Assembly (NCBI RefSeq): GCF_016864375.1
Contig: NZ_CP069354.1
Coordinates: 3,817,501 to 3,881,500, forward strand
Reading direction: 5' to 3'
Source of the DNA: Microvirga sp. VF16
GTDB taxonomy: Bacteria > Pseudomonadota > Alphaproteobacteria > Rhizobiales > Beijerinckiaceae
Length of the DNA: 64,000 nt
The translations under genes were made by a program, and so were the position numbers. The notes below the pieces were generated by a model. That model had not been told where the DNA came from and did no database searches. It was given only the letters and a program-made list of their open reading frames with translations. This document shows positions 53,297-62,071 of the stretch, piece by piece (the stretch's first letter is position 1; each line of letters starts with the position of its first letter).

Positions 53297-53755
53297 TTAC
53301 TGCGTCTTGGGCGCGGTACTGGCCTCGCCCATCCAGTGCCCCTGCTTCTTGAGCGTATCCGCCACCTCGCGGGGCATGTAGTTCTCGTCGTGCTTGGCGA
53401 GAACGGAATCGGCCCGGAACACGCTGGAGCTGACGAGCACACCCTCTGCCACGACCCCCTGCCCTTCGCGGAACAGGTCGGGCAGCAGGCCCTTGTAGTT
53501 TACCTGGATCGCGGCCCGCGCATCCATGACCTCGAAGGTGATCTGCTGATCGGAGCCACGCTGGACAGAGCCCTCCTTCACGAGACCGCCGAGGCGGATG
53601 CGCGTGCCGGGCTGCACGTTCTTCGCCTGGATGTCGGCCGGCGAGTTGAAGAACACGATCGTGTCGTTCATGGCGTAGAGCACGAGACCGAGCGCAACCG
53701 CGAGGACGCATCCTGCGACACCGATCAGGGACAAGCGGCGTTGTTTTCTCGTCAT
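53297..53755 (-). CDS. ccmE: Cytochrome c maturation heme chaperone CcmE
   Basis: A 152-aa membrane-anchored periplasmic chaperone. One N-terminal helix (about 8-28) precedes an OB-fold domain with the heme-binding His in AKHDENYMPREVADTL. It covalently holds heme before CcmF uses it. It corresponds to CycJ. Its ATG overlaps the ccmI stop by four bases. Confidence 0.97.
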   Translation of the reverse strand: MTRKQRRLSLIGVAGCVLAVALGLVLYAMNDTIVFFNSPADIQAKNVQPGTRIRLGGLVKEGSVQRGSDQQITFEVMDARAAIQVNYKGLLPDLFREGQGVVAEGVLVSSSVFRADSVLAKHDENYMPREVADTLKKQGHWMGEASTAPKTQ

Positions 53756-54852
53756 GGCTGGGCGTCGGTCAGTTTCAGTTCTTGCGCCATCGTATCGATG
53801 GTTTTCAATGCGGCGTCATCCTTCGCCAGCGCCTCCCGGGCTCGCTGGGCTGCAGCAATGGCTTTATCACGTTGGCCCAACACCGCATAGGAGCGCATCA
53901 GTCGCGCCCATTCCTCCGCCGTGCCACCTTGGGATTCCAGGCGGCTGGCGAGGCCGGCCACCATTCCGGCGATCGCCTCTGGCCCGATCTGTCCTCCGCC
54001 TTCCTGTCCCGCAGGCGCCTGAGGCGCGTCGAGGGAAGCGAGTTCCTGCTTCACGGCCTCGACCCAGGGCGCATCGGCAGGCGACGAGGCAATCAGTTCC
54101 GCATAGGCGGCTTTGGCCTTCTCGATCTGGCCGTCCTGTGCAGCGGCGCGGGCGAGATAAAAGCGTGGCTTGGGAGAGGTCGGATCGAGCTTGACCGACT
54201 CCTCGAAGGCGGCCTGAGCTTCTGCCGAGACGAGCCCGTCCTTGGCCATCACCAAGACCTCGCCGTAATTCGCGAAGCGGCTGGCATCGGGCGCCTGATG
54301 GCGGATCGCCGCTTCATAGGCCTTCACGGCATCGTCGATCCGCCCCATGCGCAGATAGACCGGGGCGATCACCTCCCAGCCGCGGCCATCCTGCGGGTTC
54401 TTCGCCAAGTGGCTCTCGATCTGGGCCACTGCCTGCATGAGATCGATATTACCGGCCTGTTGCGGCATCTGCGCGCTCGGCGCTTGGGTCAGGGATTGCG
54501 GCGAGCCATAGATCTCGTAGGTCGCAAGCGCGAGGATTGGGATGATCGACAGGGCGAGGGTCGAGGCGGCGCGGCGGCGGCGCAGGGCCGGCTCTCCGAC
54601 GGCCGCAAAAGACTCGCCATGCATGCCGGTCGCCCGCAGGAGACGCCGCCCGGCCTCGGCCTTGGCGGCTTCGGCCTCGCTGGCCAAGAGTACGCCGCGC
54701 GCCTGGTCCCGCTCGATCTCAGCGATCTGCTCACGGTAGAATTGCGTATCCGGATCCGCCTGCCTCGCCACGGCATAGTGGCGCGACAACGGCCATAGCA
54801 CCGCCATCACGGCCGCCGCCGTCATTGCCAGGAGGATTACCCAGATCACCAT
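53752..54852 (-). CDS. ccmI: Cytochrome c maturation protein CcmI
   Basis: A 366-aa apocytochrome c chaperone. Two hydrophobic segments (about 3-22 and 97-115) enclose a cytoplasmic part with DPDTQFYREQIAEIERDQAR. The periplasmic region (about 130-360) has TPR motifs (GWEVIAPVYLRMGRIDDAVK; PRFYLARAAAQDGQIEKAKA). It corresponds to rhizobial CycH and is the first gene of the ccm operon. A 65-base gap separates it from feuQ. Confidence 0.94.
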   Translation of the reverse strand: MVIWVILLAMTAAAVMAVLWPLSRHYAVARQADPDTQFYREQIAEIERDQARGVLLASEAEAAKAEAGRRLLRATGMHGESFAAVGEPALRRRRAASTLALSIIPILALATYEIYGSPQSLTQAPSAQMPQQAGNIDLMQAVAQIESHLAKNPQDGRGWEVIAPVYLRMGRIDDAVKAYEAAIRHQAPDASRFANYGEVLVMAKDGLVSAEAQAAFEESVKLDPTSPKPRFYLARAAAQDGQIEKAKAAYAELIASSPADAPWVEAVKQELASLDAPQAPAGQEGGGQIGPEAIAGMVAGLASRLESQGGTAEEWARLMRSYAVLGQRDKAIAAAQRAREALAKDDAALKTIDTMAQELKLTDAQP

Positions 54853-54917
54853 AAAGTCCTATTTACTGCGTGTCCTCCTCAAGCACGACGGTGGCACGGT
54901 GTCACGCGTAAATATCC

Positions 54918-56315
54918 TTACGGCGAACCCCTATCCCCGGGGAGTTCGAGGATGGCCCGCAGCCCGCCCATGGGGGAGGCATCAAGCATCAAGGAGCCCC
55001 GGTAGAGAGCAGCGAGATCGCTGACGATCGACAGGCCGAGGCCGGAGCCGGGCTTCGTCTCGTCGAGGCGGCGGCCGCGCTTGAGCACCTCCTCTCGCGC
55101 TGCCTCCGGCAGGCCCGGACCATCATCGTCGATGAGCAGGCGGAAGCGCGACCTGTCGTCCTCACGCACGATCTCGACCGCCACCTCGACCTTGTGCGCA
55201 GCCCATTTAGCCGCATTGTCGATCAGGTTGCCGGCCATCTCCTCCAGGTCCTGCTTCTCGCCGCGGAAGCGCAGATTCGGCGGAATGGCCAGTTCGACTT
55301 CCAGATCCTTGTCGCGATAGATCTTGGCGAAGGTGCGGGCGAGGCCCGCGATGACGGGCTCGGCCTCCGTCAGCGTTCCGAGCGTCCCGGCAAGCGCCGC
55401 TGCGCGGGCCCGGTCGAGATAGTAATTGACCTGATCGCGCATCGTTGTCGCCTGCTCGCGGACTTTGGCGGCAACGTCCTCAGGAGCATTCTCCGCTTCG
55501 TTCATGATGATGCTGAGCGGCGTCTTGAGCGCATGAGCGAGATTGCCGACCTGGGTACGGGCGCGCTCCAGGATCTCACGGTTGGTGTCGAGGAGGAGGT
55601 TCAATTCGCTGGCGAGCGGAGAGATGTCCCTGGGATATTCGCCCGCAATCCGCTCCGCCTCCCCTCGCCGGATGGCGCCGAGCGCGCTGCGAAGATTGGA
55701 CAGGGGCCGCAGGCCGAAGCGGATCTGCAGGAGCGTGGTGAAACCCAGGGCCAGACCGAGAAGCGCGAAGGTGACGGTCAGCGCGAAGATGAAATCCCGC
55801 ACGGCCACCTCGATCTCGTCGGCCGGCCCCGCAACACGGATGATGTAACGTCCATCTTCGCCGAGATCGATGTCGCGTTCGATGATGCGCAAATTGCGAT
55901 CGTCGGGCGCCTTCCCGTATCCGCGACGGATCTGGCCGAAGCGGTTGTCGCCGGAGGCGAGGTTCGGCAACTGCCCACCGAACAGCGATTTCGAGGACCG
56001 GATCTCGCCCGCCGCCGCATTGGGCCGCGCCACCTGCCAATACCAGCCGGACAGGGGCAGCTCGAAACGCGGATCGCCGATGGGACCGAGATCCCGATCC
56101 GGATCGCCCGGGCCGACCAGATTGGAGGCGAGCGTATTAGCGTAGACGAGGAGGCGCTGGTCGAACGCGCGCTCCGTGTTGTCACGATAGAGCGTCGAGA
56201 GGATAAGCCCTGCAATCAGCAGGATCACGAAGCTCCAGAAGACGGAAGAAACCGCAAGGCGGACCGCGATGGGCCGGCTGGCGAAACGTTTGACGAACGA
56301 TGGCAGACGGGTCAC
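54918..56315 (-). CDS. feuQ: Sensor histidine kinase, FeuQ-like
   Basis: A 465-aa membrane kinase. Helices at about residues 23-43 and 175-196 flank a periplasmic sensor of about 130 residues. The dimerisation box is GNLAHALKTPLSIIMNEAEN (His261), with ATPase motifs MAGNLIDNAAKW, DDDGPGLPEAAREE and GSGLGLSIVSDLAALYRG. The HALKTP box and the location before ccmI (cycH) match FeuQ of rhizobia. It overlaps the feuP stop (ATGA). In Sinorhizobium and Brucella FeuPQ is linked to osmoadaptation or export genes; transfer to this strain is inference. Confidence 0.85.
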   Translation of the reverse strand: MTRLPSFVKRFASRPIAVRLAVSSVFWSFVILLIAGLILSTLYRDNTERAFDQRLLVYANTLASNLVGPGDPDRDLGPIGDPRFELPLSGWYWQVARPNAAAGEIRSSKSLFGGQLPNLASGDNRFGQIRRGYGKAPDDRNLRIIERDIDLGEDGRYIIRVAGPADEIEVAVRDFIFALTVTFALLGLALGFTTLLQIRFGLRPLSNLRSALGAIRRGEAERIAGEYPRDISPLASELNLLLDTNREILERARTQVGNLAHALKTPLSIIMNEAENAPEDVAAKVREQATTMRDQVNYYLDRARAAALAGTLGTLTEAEPVIAGLARTFAKIYRDKDLEVELAIPPNLRFRGEKQDLEEMAGNLIDNAAKWAAHKVEVAVEIVREDDRSRFRLLIDDDGPGLPEAAREEVLKRGRRLDETKPGSGLGLSIVSDLAALYRGSLMLDASPMGGLRAILELPGDRGSP

Positions 56316-56983
56316 GTCTTCGTCTGGCCCGTGTCAAGGAGGTAACCCAGGCCTCGAACCGTCTGGATGATGTCGACACCGAGCTTCTTGCGAAGCCTGC
56401 CGATGAAGACCTCGATGGTGTTCGAATCCCGGTCGAAATCCTGATCGTAGAGATGCTCCGTCAGCTCGCCGCGCGAGACGATGCGGCCCGTGTGGTGCAT
56501 GAGATAGGACAGGAGCCGGTATTCATGGGAGGTGAGCTTCACCGGATTGCCGTCGACGGCGACGCGGCCGGAACGGGTGTCGAGCTTCACGGGGCCGCAG
56601 GCAATCTCGCTCGTGGCGTGACCGGTCGAGCGGCGCAGCAGAGCGCGGACACGGGCGAGAAGCTCTTCCATATGGAAGGGTTTCGTAACGTAATCGTCTG
56701 CGCCGGCATCGAAGCCCTGGACCTTGTCGCTCCAGCGGTCGCGGGCCGTGAGAATGATGACGGGGGTCTTGCGTCCTTCGCGGCGCCAGGCCGTCAGGAC
56801 GGAAACGCCGTCGACCTTCGGCAAGCCGAGATCGAGGATGATGGCATCGTAGGGCTCGGTCTCGCCAAGAAACTGCCCTTCCTCGCCGTCCATGGCGGTA
56901 TCCACCGCGTAGCCTGCCTGTTCAAGGGCAGTCACGATCTGCTTATTGAGGGTTCTGTCATCCTCGACAACGAGTAGGCGCAC
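56312..56983 (-). CDS. feuP: OmpR-family response regulator, FeuP-like
   Basis: A 223-aa regulator. The receiver has LLVVEDD, Asp51 in AIILDLGLPKVDG and DYVTKPFHMEELLARVRAL. The winged helix has LTSHEYRLLSYLMHHTGRIV and NTIEVFIGRLRKKLGVDIIQ. The start is GTG 56983; an in-frame extension to 57040 only reads into an R1 repeat. It is coupled to the kinase by a four-base overlap. A DtxR or metal site is not visible upstream. Confidence 0.88.
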   Translation of the reverse strand: MRLLVVEDDRTLNKQIVTALEQAGYAVDTAMDGEEGQFLGETEPYDAIILDLGLPKVDGVSVLTAWRREGRKTPVIILTARDRWSDKVQGFDAGADDYVTKPFHMEELLARVRALLRRSTGHATSEIACGPVKLDTRSGRVAVDGNPVKLTSHEYRLLSYLMHHTGRIVSRGELTEHLYDQDFDRDSNTIEVFIGRLRKKLGVDIIQTVRGLGYLLDTGQTKT

Positions 56984-57002
56984 GGTTCGAGCTTTCTCCA
57001 GA

Positions 57003-57111
57003 GCATCGGACCCAAAAGTGGAAGGCACTTTTGGGATCAATCCGATGCTTAATCCCTTAAGCGGCGCATCGTTCGGTGCGGAAAACCGGGTCCACTTTTC
57101 GCACGATGCGC
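57003..57111. repeat. Bipartite palindromic interspersed repeat, family R1, full copy
   Basis: A 109-bp copy of the element at 7550 lies between feuP and the small upstream gene; its last base is the first base of that gene's stop codon complement. It puts two stable hairpins into the RNA between these genes. Confidence 0.9.
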
Positions 57112-57425
57112 TAGTGGACCGACTTCACACGCCCGGAAGAGCCGTCGATCATCACTTGCACGATGCGACCATCCTTTTGCAAGACCATGATCACATAGAC
57201 AAGATTGTCGCTGTTGCGGCAGAGGCTGGCCCGGACCACGTCCGCCCCCGGGACCTGACGCCGTGCCGTCATCACGGCCGAGGCCGGCGCGACAACGCCC
57301 TTGGAGGCGACCGCCTCCTGCATTTCGCGAGGAGGCAGGCAATTTTTCAGGGCCGTCGCCGCGCTTTGCGCGGACGCTGCCCCCGTGATTCCCCACAACG
57401 CTATGACCAGCCAAACCACACGCAT
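57111..57425 (-). CDS. Small periplasmic PepSY-like protein, candidate FeuN-type modulator
   Basis: A 104-aa exported protein: a signal peptide (MRVVWLVIALWGITGAASAQ) followed by a small domain with two Cys residues (ALKNCLPPRE; RASLCRNSDN). It ends with NLVYVIMVLQKDGRIV and IDGSSGRVKS, the strand-strand-turn phrase of PepSY domains. ATG 57425 gives a standard signal; a longer frame exists. Its position directly upstream of feuP parallels FeuN, a small periplasmic inhibitor of FeuQ in Sinorhizobium, but similarity to FeuN itself could not be checked. Confidence 0.7.
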   Translation of the reverse strand: MRVVWLVIALWGITGAASAQSAATALKNCLPPREMQEAVASKGVVAPASAVMTARRQVPGADVVRASLCRNSDNLVYVIMVLQKDGRIVQVMIDGSSGRVKSVH

Positions 57426-57526
57426 GAAACGACCATGCCCTTGCCGCAATGAACGAATTCTGAATTTATCTAGAGCCGGTTATACGAGTGTGAACGGCCG
57501 GCCGAGCTACGATCCTCCGAGGTAGT

Positions 57527-58789
57527 TCAGTTACCGCAATCCGCTGCGCGCTTGAGAAAAAAGGCTTTCTCGCGCTCATTGCGGCTGAGGGCGGCCGCAT
57601 GCTCGAATTGGGGCCGCGCTTCTGCGAGACGCCCCGCGCGGTAGAGGAAATCGCCTTTTGCTGCCGGCAGGGGAGCATAGCCGCGCAGGATCTCCGAGCG
57701 TTCGAGATCGCCAATGAGCGCAAGGCCCGCCTCGGGTCCAAAGGCCATGCTGTGGGCCACAGCGCGGTTGAGATCGACCACCGGCGACGGCATGACGTCG
57801 CGGAGCGTGTCGTAGAGCGCGGCGATCCTCGTCCAGTCCGTCTCCTCCGCCTTGCGCGCCCTCGCATGGCAGGCGGCGAGCGCCGCCTGCAGGGCATAGA
57901 TGCCCTTGGCGCCGCCCAGCGCTTCGGCGCGCTCCAGGGCCGCGAGCCCCCGTCGGATCAGGAGCTGGTCCCAACGGGCACGGTTCTGTTCAGTCAGGGG
58001 AATGGGCGAGCCGTCCGGCGCGGTGCGGGCCGCCATGCGCGAGGCCTGGATTTCCATTAGCGCCAGGAGGCCGAAGACCTCGGGCTCGTCGGGCATGAGG
58101 CCGGCGAGAATGCGGCCCAGACGTTGGGCTTCCGCGCACAGGGCCGGTCGGACCAGATCCTCGCCGGCGGTGGCCGCGTAACCCTCGTTGAAGATCAGAT
58201 AGATGACCTCCAGCACCGAGGCGAGGCGCTCGTCCCGTTCCGATCCACGCGGCACCTCATAGGTCAGGCCGGCCTTGCTCAGCGTCTTCTTGGCTCTGAC
58301 GATACGCTGGGCAATGGTCGCTTCGCTGGAAAGGAAGGCGCGGGCGATTTCGTCCGTCGTCAGTCCGCCGATCAGCCGCAGGGTCAGGGCCGCACGCGCT
58401 TCCGGCGAGAGCACCGGGTGGCAGGCGGTGAAGATCAGGCTCAGCAGCTCGTCGCCGATATCGTCATCGAGAGCCGCCTCGATGGCCTCGACACTGCGGT
58501 CGTGCTCACCCTCAAGTTCGCGGCCGATTTCGGCGTGCTTGCGCGCGAGCATCCTGTCGCGCCGGATCCCGTCGAGGGCCCGGCGTTTGGCCACGGCCAT
58601 CAGCCAGGCGCCGGGGTTTTGGGGAACCCCGGTCTTCGGCCATTCCGACAGAGCCGTCACGAGCGCCTCCTGAGCGAGCTCTTCGGCCATGCCCACGTCC
58701 CGCACCATGCGAGCCAAGCCTGCGATGAGTCTGGCCTGTTCGATGCGGAAGATTGTCTCGATCGTTCGGTGGGTTTCCGTCGCCGTCAT
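57527..58789 (-). CDS. ECF RNA polymerase sigma factor, ECF42 type
   Basis: A 420-aa sigma factor. Region 2 (about 10-75) has MAEELAQEALVTALSEWP, and region 4 (about 120-175) has GGLTTDEIARAFLSSEATIA. The long C-terminal extension (about 180-420) has SVLEVIYLIFNEGYAATAGE and TPR-like helices. This DUF6596-type tail defines the ECF42 group, which has no classical anti-sigma factor and pairs with DGPF/YCII proteins, as seen here. The target genes are unknown. Confidence 0.92.
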   Translation of the reverse strand: MTATETHRTIETIFRIEQARLIAGLARMVRDVGMAEELAQEALVTALSEWPKTGVPQNPGAWLMAVAKRRALDGIRRDRMLARKHAEIGRELEGEHDRSVEAIEAALDDDIGDELLSLIFTACHPVLSPEARAALTLRLIGGLTTDEIARAFLSSEATIAQRIVRAKKTLSKAGLTYEVPRGSERDERLASVLEVIYLIFNEGYAATAGEDLVRPALCAEAQRLGRILAGLMPDEPEVFGLLALMEIQASRMAARTAPDGSPIPLTEQNRARWDQLLIRRGLAALERAEALGGAKGIYALQAALAACHARARKAEETDWTRIAALYDTLRDVMPSPVVDLNRAVAHSMAFGPEAGLALIGDLERSEILRGYAPLPAAKGDFLYRAGRLAEARPQFEHAAALSRNEREKAFFLKRAADCGN

Positions 58790-58857
58790 GAACCCCGCTT
58801 AAAAGGAAAGCGGGGCGAACGGCAAGCCACGATGGCAACGGAAGCAACAGCAGGATC

Positions 58858-59280
58858 TTAACGGCCGGCCAGCTTCTCGCTTGTCCTGTCGAGCAGTTCG
58901 GCGACTTCCGGGGTCATGACCTCGCCGAAATCGGCCATTTCGTAGACCGGTCGGATTTCGATCTCGCTCGGACCGGGCATCGGATTCGGGCAGCGTTTCA
59001 CCCACTCGATGGCCTCGGCCATGTCCTTGACCTCCCAGAACCAATAGCCGGCCACGAGTTCGCGGGTCTCGGCGAACGGCCCGTCGATGACGGTGCGGCT
59101 CGGGCCGTCGAAGGCGATGCGCTTGCCCTGAGACGACGGTTTCAGCCCCTCGCCGGCCAGCATGATGCCCGCATTGACCAGCTGTTCGTTGTATTTGCCC
59201 ATGGCTTCGAGGAGCTCGTTCGTAGGCAGTATGCCCGCTTCGCTATCCTTCGTCGCCTTCACCATGACCATCACGCGCAT
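58858..59280 (-). CDS. YciI/DGPF-domain protein
   Basis: A 140-aa protein of the DGPF (YCII-related) family. MRVMVMVKATKDSEAGI opens the ferredoxin-like fold, and the diagnostic motif VIDGPFAETRELVAGYWFWE lies near residue 63. ATG 59280 follows a GGAG-like site; the longer frame is unlikely. It is 68 bases upstream of the ECF42 sigma factor and on the same strand, the usual pairing. A role as a regulator partner or enzyme is not established. Confidence 0.92.
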   Translation of the reverse strand: MRVMVMVKATKDSEAGILPTNELLEAMGKYNEQLVNAGIMLAGEGLKPSSQGKRIAFDGPSRTVIDGPFAETRELVAGYWFWEVKDMAEAIEWVKRCPNPMPGPSEIEIRPVYEMADFGEVMTPEVAELLDRTSEKLAGR

Positions 59281-59420
59281 CGTCTTTTCTCCTCTGATTG
59301 AAGGAAGCCCATGCGGGTTCCTGTCCATACGACGAACGAGCATCGGCAGAATCGACAGCCTGAGCGAAATTTTTTCCAAAATTTTTCATGGTGGGCTGAA
59401 GCTGGCCGGGCGGCGCGAGG

Positions 59421-59630
59421 TTAGTTCAGAATCTGTTTCGTGGCCAGGATCCGGAAAACGGTCGAGGCGATGAAACTGCCGGCGGCAATGAGCTGAACGA
59501 GCGCCTCTTCGAAAGCGCCCGTAACAAGAGCCGAACTGTACAAGCCGAACAGGCCGAGAACGAGGGCCGCAAGCCCGATCAGGTTGGCCCAGATCGTACG
59601 GCTGGCGAGGATGGTCTTGGTATCGAACAT
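59421..59630 (-). CDS. Holin-like small membrane protein
   Basis: A 69-aa protein with two hydrophobic helices (about 14-34 and 42-62), starting MFDTKTILASRTIWANLIGL. Its ATG lies one base after the endolysin stop. Size, topology and coupling to a lysozyme-type gene suggest a holin or other export helper for the endolysin. I do not recognise a specific holin family. Confidence 0.6.
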   Translation of the reverse strand: MFDTKTILASRTIWANLIGLAALVLGLFGLYSSALVTGAFEEALVQLIAAGSFIASTVFRILATKQILN

Positions 59631-59631
59631 A

Positions 59632-60180
59632 TCAAACAGTCCTTGAAGACGAGGATGGAAGGGATGCAAGCCGGAGAGCCTCCTGCTCGACGGCGAGAAC
59701 ACGCCTGCGCCAGCCGAGACCGAAGACGGGCCAGGTGGCGAGGCGACCGAGAAAGCCGAGACGGACTTTCGTGAGTCGGCGGATAGTCTCCGGGACGTCG
59801 GCCTCGAGGGCCGCGCCCAGCGTGATTGGTCCGACGATCCCATCCGCCTCGACCCCGAGAACTGTCTGCAGCATCTTCACGGCCCGAGTCGGACCGGAAT
59901 TGACCGCAAGATCGAAAGCGGCGAGGTCGAGCCCCGGCGGAAGCTCATCGGCGCGTACCGCATCCCAATAGAGCTGCCGGTAAATGGCGATCGCCTCCTT
60001 TCGGCTCAGGCGGCGAACGTCGTTGATGGATGCCGGGCGTTTTTTCGCCCGGGCGAGCGTTTCACGGGTGATGCCGAATTTGGTCGCCCCACCCGGATCG
60101 CGGGGATGCTGAACGAAGCCGCCCTCATGCTTCAGCACATGCTCGACGGCTTGTTCGAAACGCGTTGGAGAAGCTTTCAT
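59632..60180 (-). CDS. Glycoside hydrolase family 108 endolysin
   Basis: A 182-aa lysozyme-like enzyme. The catalytic Glu lies in VLKHEGGFVQHPRDPGGATK near residue 19, the GH108 signature. YRQLYWDAVRADELPPGLDL and AFDLAVNSGPTRAVKMLQ follow, then a PG_binding_3 segment (VLGVEADGIVGPITLG). It cuts peptidoglycan for particle release or tail penetration. It starts nine bases after the DUF2793 gene. There is no signal peptide, consistent with holin-dependent export. Confidence 0.92.
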   Translation of the reverse strand: MKASPTRFEQAVEHVLKHEGGFVQHPRDPGGATKFGITRETLARAKKRPASINDVRRLSRKEAIAIYRQLYWDAVRADELPPGLDLAAFDLAVNSGPTRAVKMLQTVLGVEADGIVGPITLGAALEADVPETIRRLTKVRLGFLGRLATWPVFGLGWRRRVLAVEQEALRLASLPSSSSRTV

Positions 60181-60189
60181 GCGCGATCC

Positions 60190-61728
60190 TCACAGTTCCG
60201 CCTGCAGGGCGATGAAGGCCAGATTGCCCAGATAGAGGTTACCGACGGCTCCGGACACACCGCTGAACGAGGAACTGGCCTGGAATCTCAGAGCGACGCA
60301 GGACGGGCTGGCTGCCGACACCGTCGTCACCGTCAAACTTCCGGAAAGGGCCAACCACGAGGCGCCGCTGTTATTATGAAAGCCGATCTGATTGCCGGTC
60401 GGAGATCCATTCGACCAACTGAAACCACTGGTCGTCAACACCGGATCGGCTCTCATCGGCACCGGCAGGGTACAGGGGACATCGATGTTGTTGCCTGCAA
60501 CGCGCTGTCCAAGCGCACCCAGGATCGCAGGTGTTCCACCACTGACCGAAAGCCGCTGATAATAACGCCGACAGCGGAGTTCCTCGACATCAAACGGAAC
60601 GCCCACCCATGGCGTTGCATGGGCTCCAACCTCCAGCTTCGCGCGCTTGAAGGAACATGGGACGGACGGTTGGAGACGCACGGTGATGTTGCCTGTCTCG
60701 ACTCCATCGAGCGTTACGCTCGCCGAGCGGCGGCCGGGGCCAGCGGGAATCGTGGCGGTCTTTGAGCCGATCACAACCGGCAAGGGCTCCGAGGGATCGT
60801 CGGCGGAGAGGGTCAAAGAGGCTCCGGCGAAACTGGCCGCGCCGATCTCGGCGGCGGCCTGAGCCACATCGATCACCTGCTCGAGAGCACCGGAAAGCGT
60901 GATGGTCCCGTCTGCTGCGAGGCTGAGCGTACAGCCCCCCGGGCCTCCTTTCCAGCGATCGAACCCATAGATACCTGCGTCCAGTACCCCACCCGAGAAT
61001 TTGCGCTGGTTCACGAGAAAGGCGGAGTTGATCAGGAGATTCGGCCTCGGCACATCGGCAAGACCGCAAGGAAAGGATGCAACGCCCGTGCGGCGATCGA
61101 CCAGCAGCGCGTCGTGCCATTGGCTTCCGTCGGCCGAGACGCGGATGCCGAAATCGTCGCTGCCGATCAATCCCGTTTCCGCGCGCCCGCTGAATCCGCG
61201 CTGATAGAGCTGCGAGAGAACATTGGCCTCGGTGCTCTTGTTGAGCACGAAGCGCAAGTCGCCCGTACCTCCCTCCTCCGCCGCCAATGCGGCAAACAGG
61301 GCCGCATTGAGCTTCGCCGACAAGCGGTTGAGATCATCGGCCGTTGTGCCGATCCCGAGCCGCTGCAGGTTATGGATCTGTTCGAGAACCGAACCGGATG
61401 TTTTCCACGCATTGCCATCGAAGATGACGAGCAGATCCTCAGCCTCCACATAGGCGATCCATCCGGGACGCGGCGTGAAGAACCGCCAGATCCCAAGGTC
61501 GAACAGGGCAATGTTGCCCTCCTGATTGGCGAAGACGCCTGTTGCCCCGGCACCGACGAGAAAGCGGTCGCCTTCCGCGGGCGAGGTAGGCGGCGCGGTT
61601 CGATCACGCTCCTTAACGGCCAATTGCACGAGTGCATCGAGGGAGGCGAGAGCCTCATTGTGAGTGACATGTTTCTGGGCCTGCGCCGCTGCAAGCAGCG
61701 GCAGGGCGAGATGAGGTGTCGATGACAT
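60190..61728 (-). CDS. DUF2793 domain-containing phage/GTA tail protein
   Basis: A 512-aa protein. The N-terminal DUF2793 domain starts MSSTPHLALPLLAAAQAQKH and VTHNEALASLDALVQLAV, with FFTPRPGWIAYVEAEDLLVI about residue 90. The remainder resembles tail fibre or receptor-binding parts (repeated beta-rich segments and the late SGGTPAILGALGQRVAGNNI). Such genes lie near the end of GTA or prophage tail clusters. ATG 61728 is chosen; the frame upstream only reads through repeats. Confidence 0.85.
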   Translation of the reverse strand: MSSTPHLALPLLAAAQAQKHVTHNEALASLDALVQLAVKERDRTAPPTSPAEGDRFLVGAGATGVFANQEGNIALFDLGIWRFFTPRPGWIAYVEAEDLLVIFDGNAWKTSGSVLEQIHNLQRLGIGTTADDLNRLSAKLNAALFAALAAEEGGTGDLRFVLNKSTEANVLSQLYQRGFSGRAETGLIGSDDFGIRVSADGSQWHDALLVDRRTGVASFPCGLADVPRPNLLINSAFLVNQRKFSGGVLDAGIYGFDRWKGGPGGCTLSLAADGTITLSGALEQVIDVAQAAAEIGAASFAGASLTLSADDPSEPLPVVIGSKTATIPAGPGRRSASVTLDGVETGNITVRLQPSVPCSFKRAKLEVGAHATPWVGVPFDVEELRCRRYYQRLSVSGGTPAILGALGQRVAGNNIDVPCTLPVPMRADPVLTTSGFSWSNGSPTGNQIGFHNNSGASWLALSGSLTVTTVSAASPSCVALRFQASSSFSGVSGAVGNLYLGNLAFIALQAEL

Positions 61729-61778
61729 CGGATGAGGTGCTCCGGCAAGGGATCGAAAAATTGGTAGTGAGCCTCTCA

Positions 61779-61868
61779 CGTCATCACCGGCCTTGTGCCG
61801 GTGATCTCGATTGGAAGAGCGCAGCGTTTCAAACAATCGGGATGGCCGGGACAGGCCCGGCCATGACG
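61779..61868. repeat. Interspersed repeat family R2, inverted copy
   Basis: CGTCATCACCGGCCTTGTGC to GGCCGGGACAGGCCCGGCCA is the reverse complement of the R2 element at 11848-11937, with some differences in the central part. It forms two end hairpins. Confidence 0.88.
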
Positions 61869-61884
61869 CGTTAAAAGATGCATT

Positions 61885-62028
61885 CACTGTCATTCCGGGG
61901 CCGCGCAGCGGAGCCCGGAATCCATAAACACAACGTTTCAGGAAGGGACGAGCCGCGTCATGCTTCGTTCTGCAGCGTCGGCGGTTATGGATTCCGGGCT
62001 CGCCTTCGGCGCCCCGGAATGACAGTGG
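61885..62028. repeat. R3 palindromic element, 144 bp
   Basis: CACTGTCATTCCGGGG at the left end is matched by CCCCGGAATGACAGTG at the right end. Inner arms GAGCCCGGAATCCATAA and TTATGGATTCCGGGCTC also pair, around a loop of about 50 bases. The left arm with GCCGCGCAGCGGAGCCCGG also occurs, inverted, at about 21098-21141. Confidence 0.9.
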
Positions 62029-62071
62029 GGTGTCATCCGAAACGTAAGTGAGGGCAAAAATGATGCGTGGA

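Larger units (their letters stand above)
61729..62071. other. Repeat-filled gap between two tail genes
   Basis: This 343-base gap contains an R2 repeat (61779-61868) and an R3 palindrome (61885-62028), listed separately, and no gene. Gaps of this size are unusual inside a tail gene cluster, where genes are normally tightly packed. Confidence 0.8.

Noticed and set aside
50808..53381. An 857-codon open frame on the plus strand across ccmH and ccmF
   Set aside because: It encodes a highly charged Gln/Arg/Glu-rich product with no motifs, typical of antisense to membrane protein genes at high GC.
56926..57040. N-terminal extension of the FeuP-like regulator
   Set aside because: The in-frame extension reads into an R1 palindromic repeat; the receiver domain begins normally at GTG 56983.
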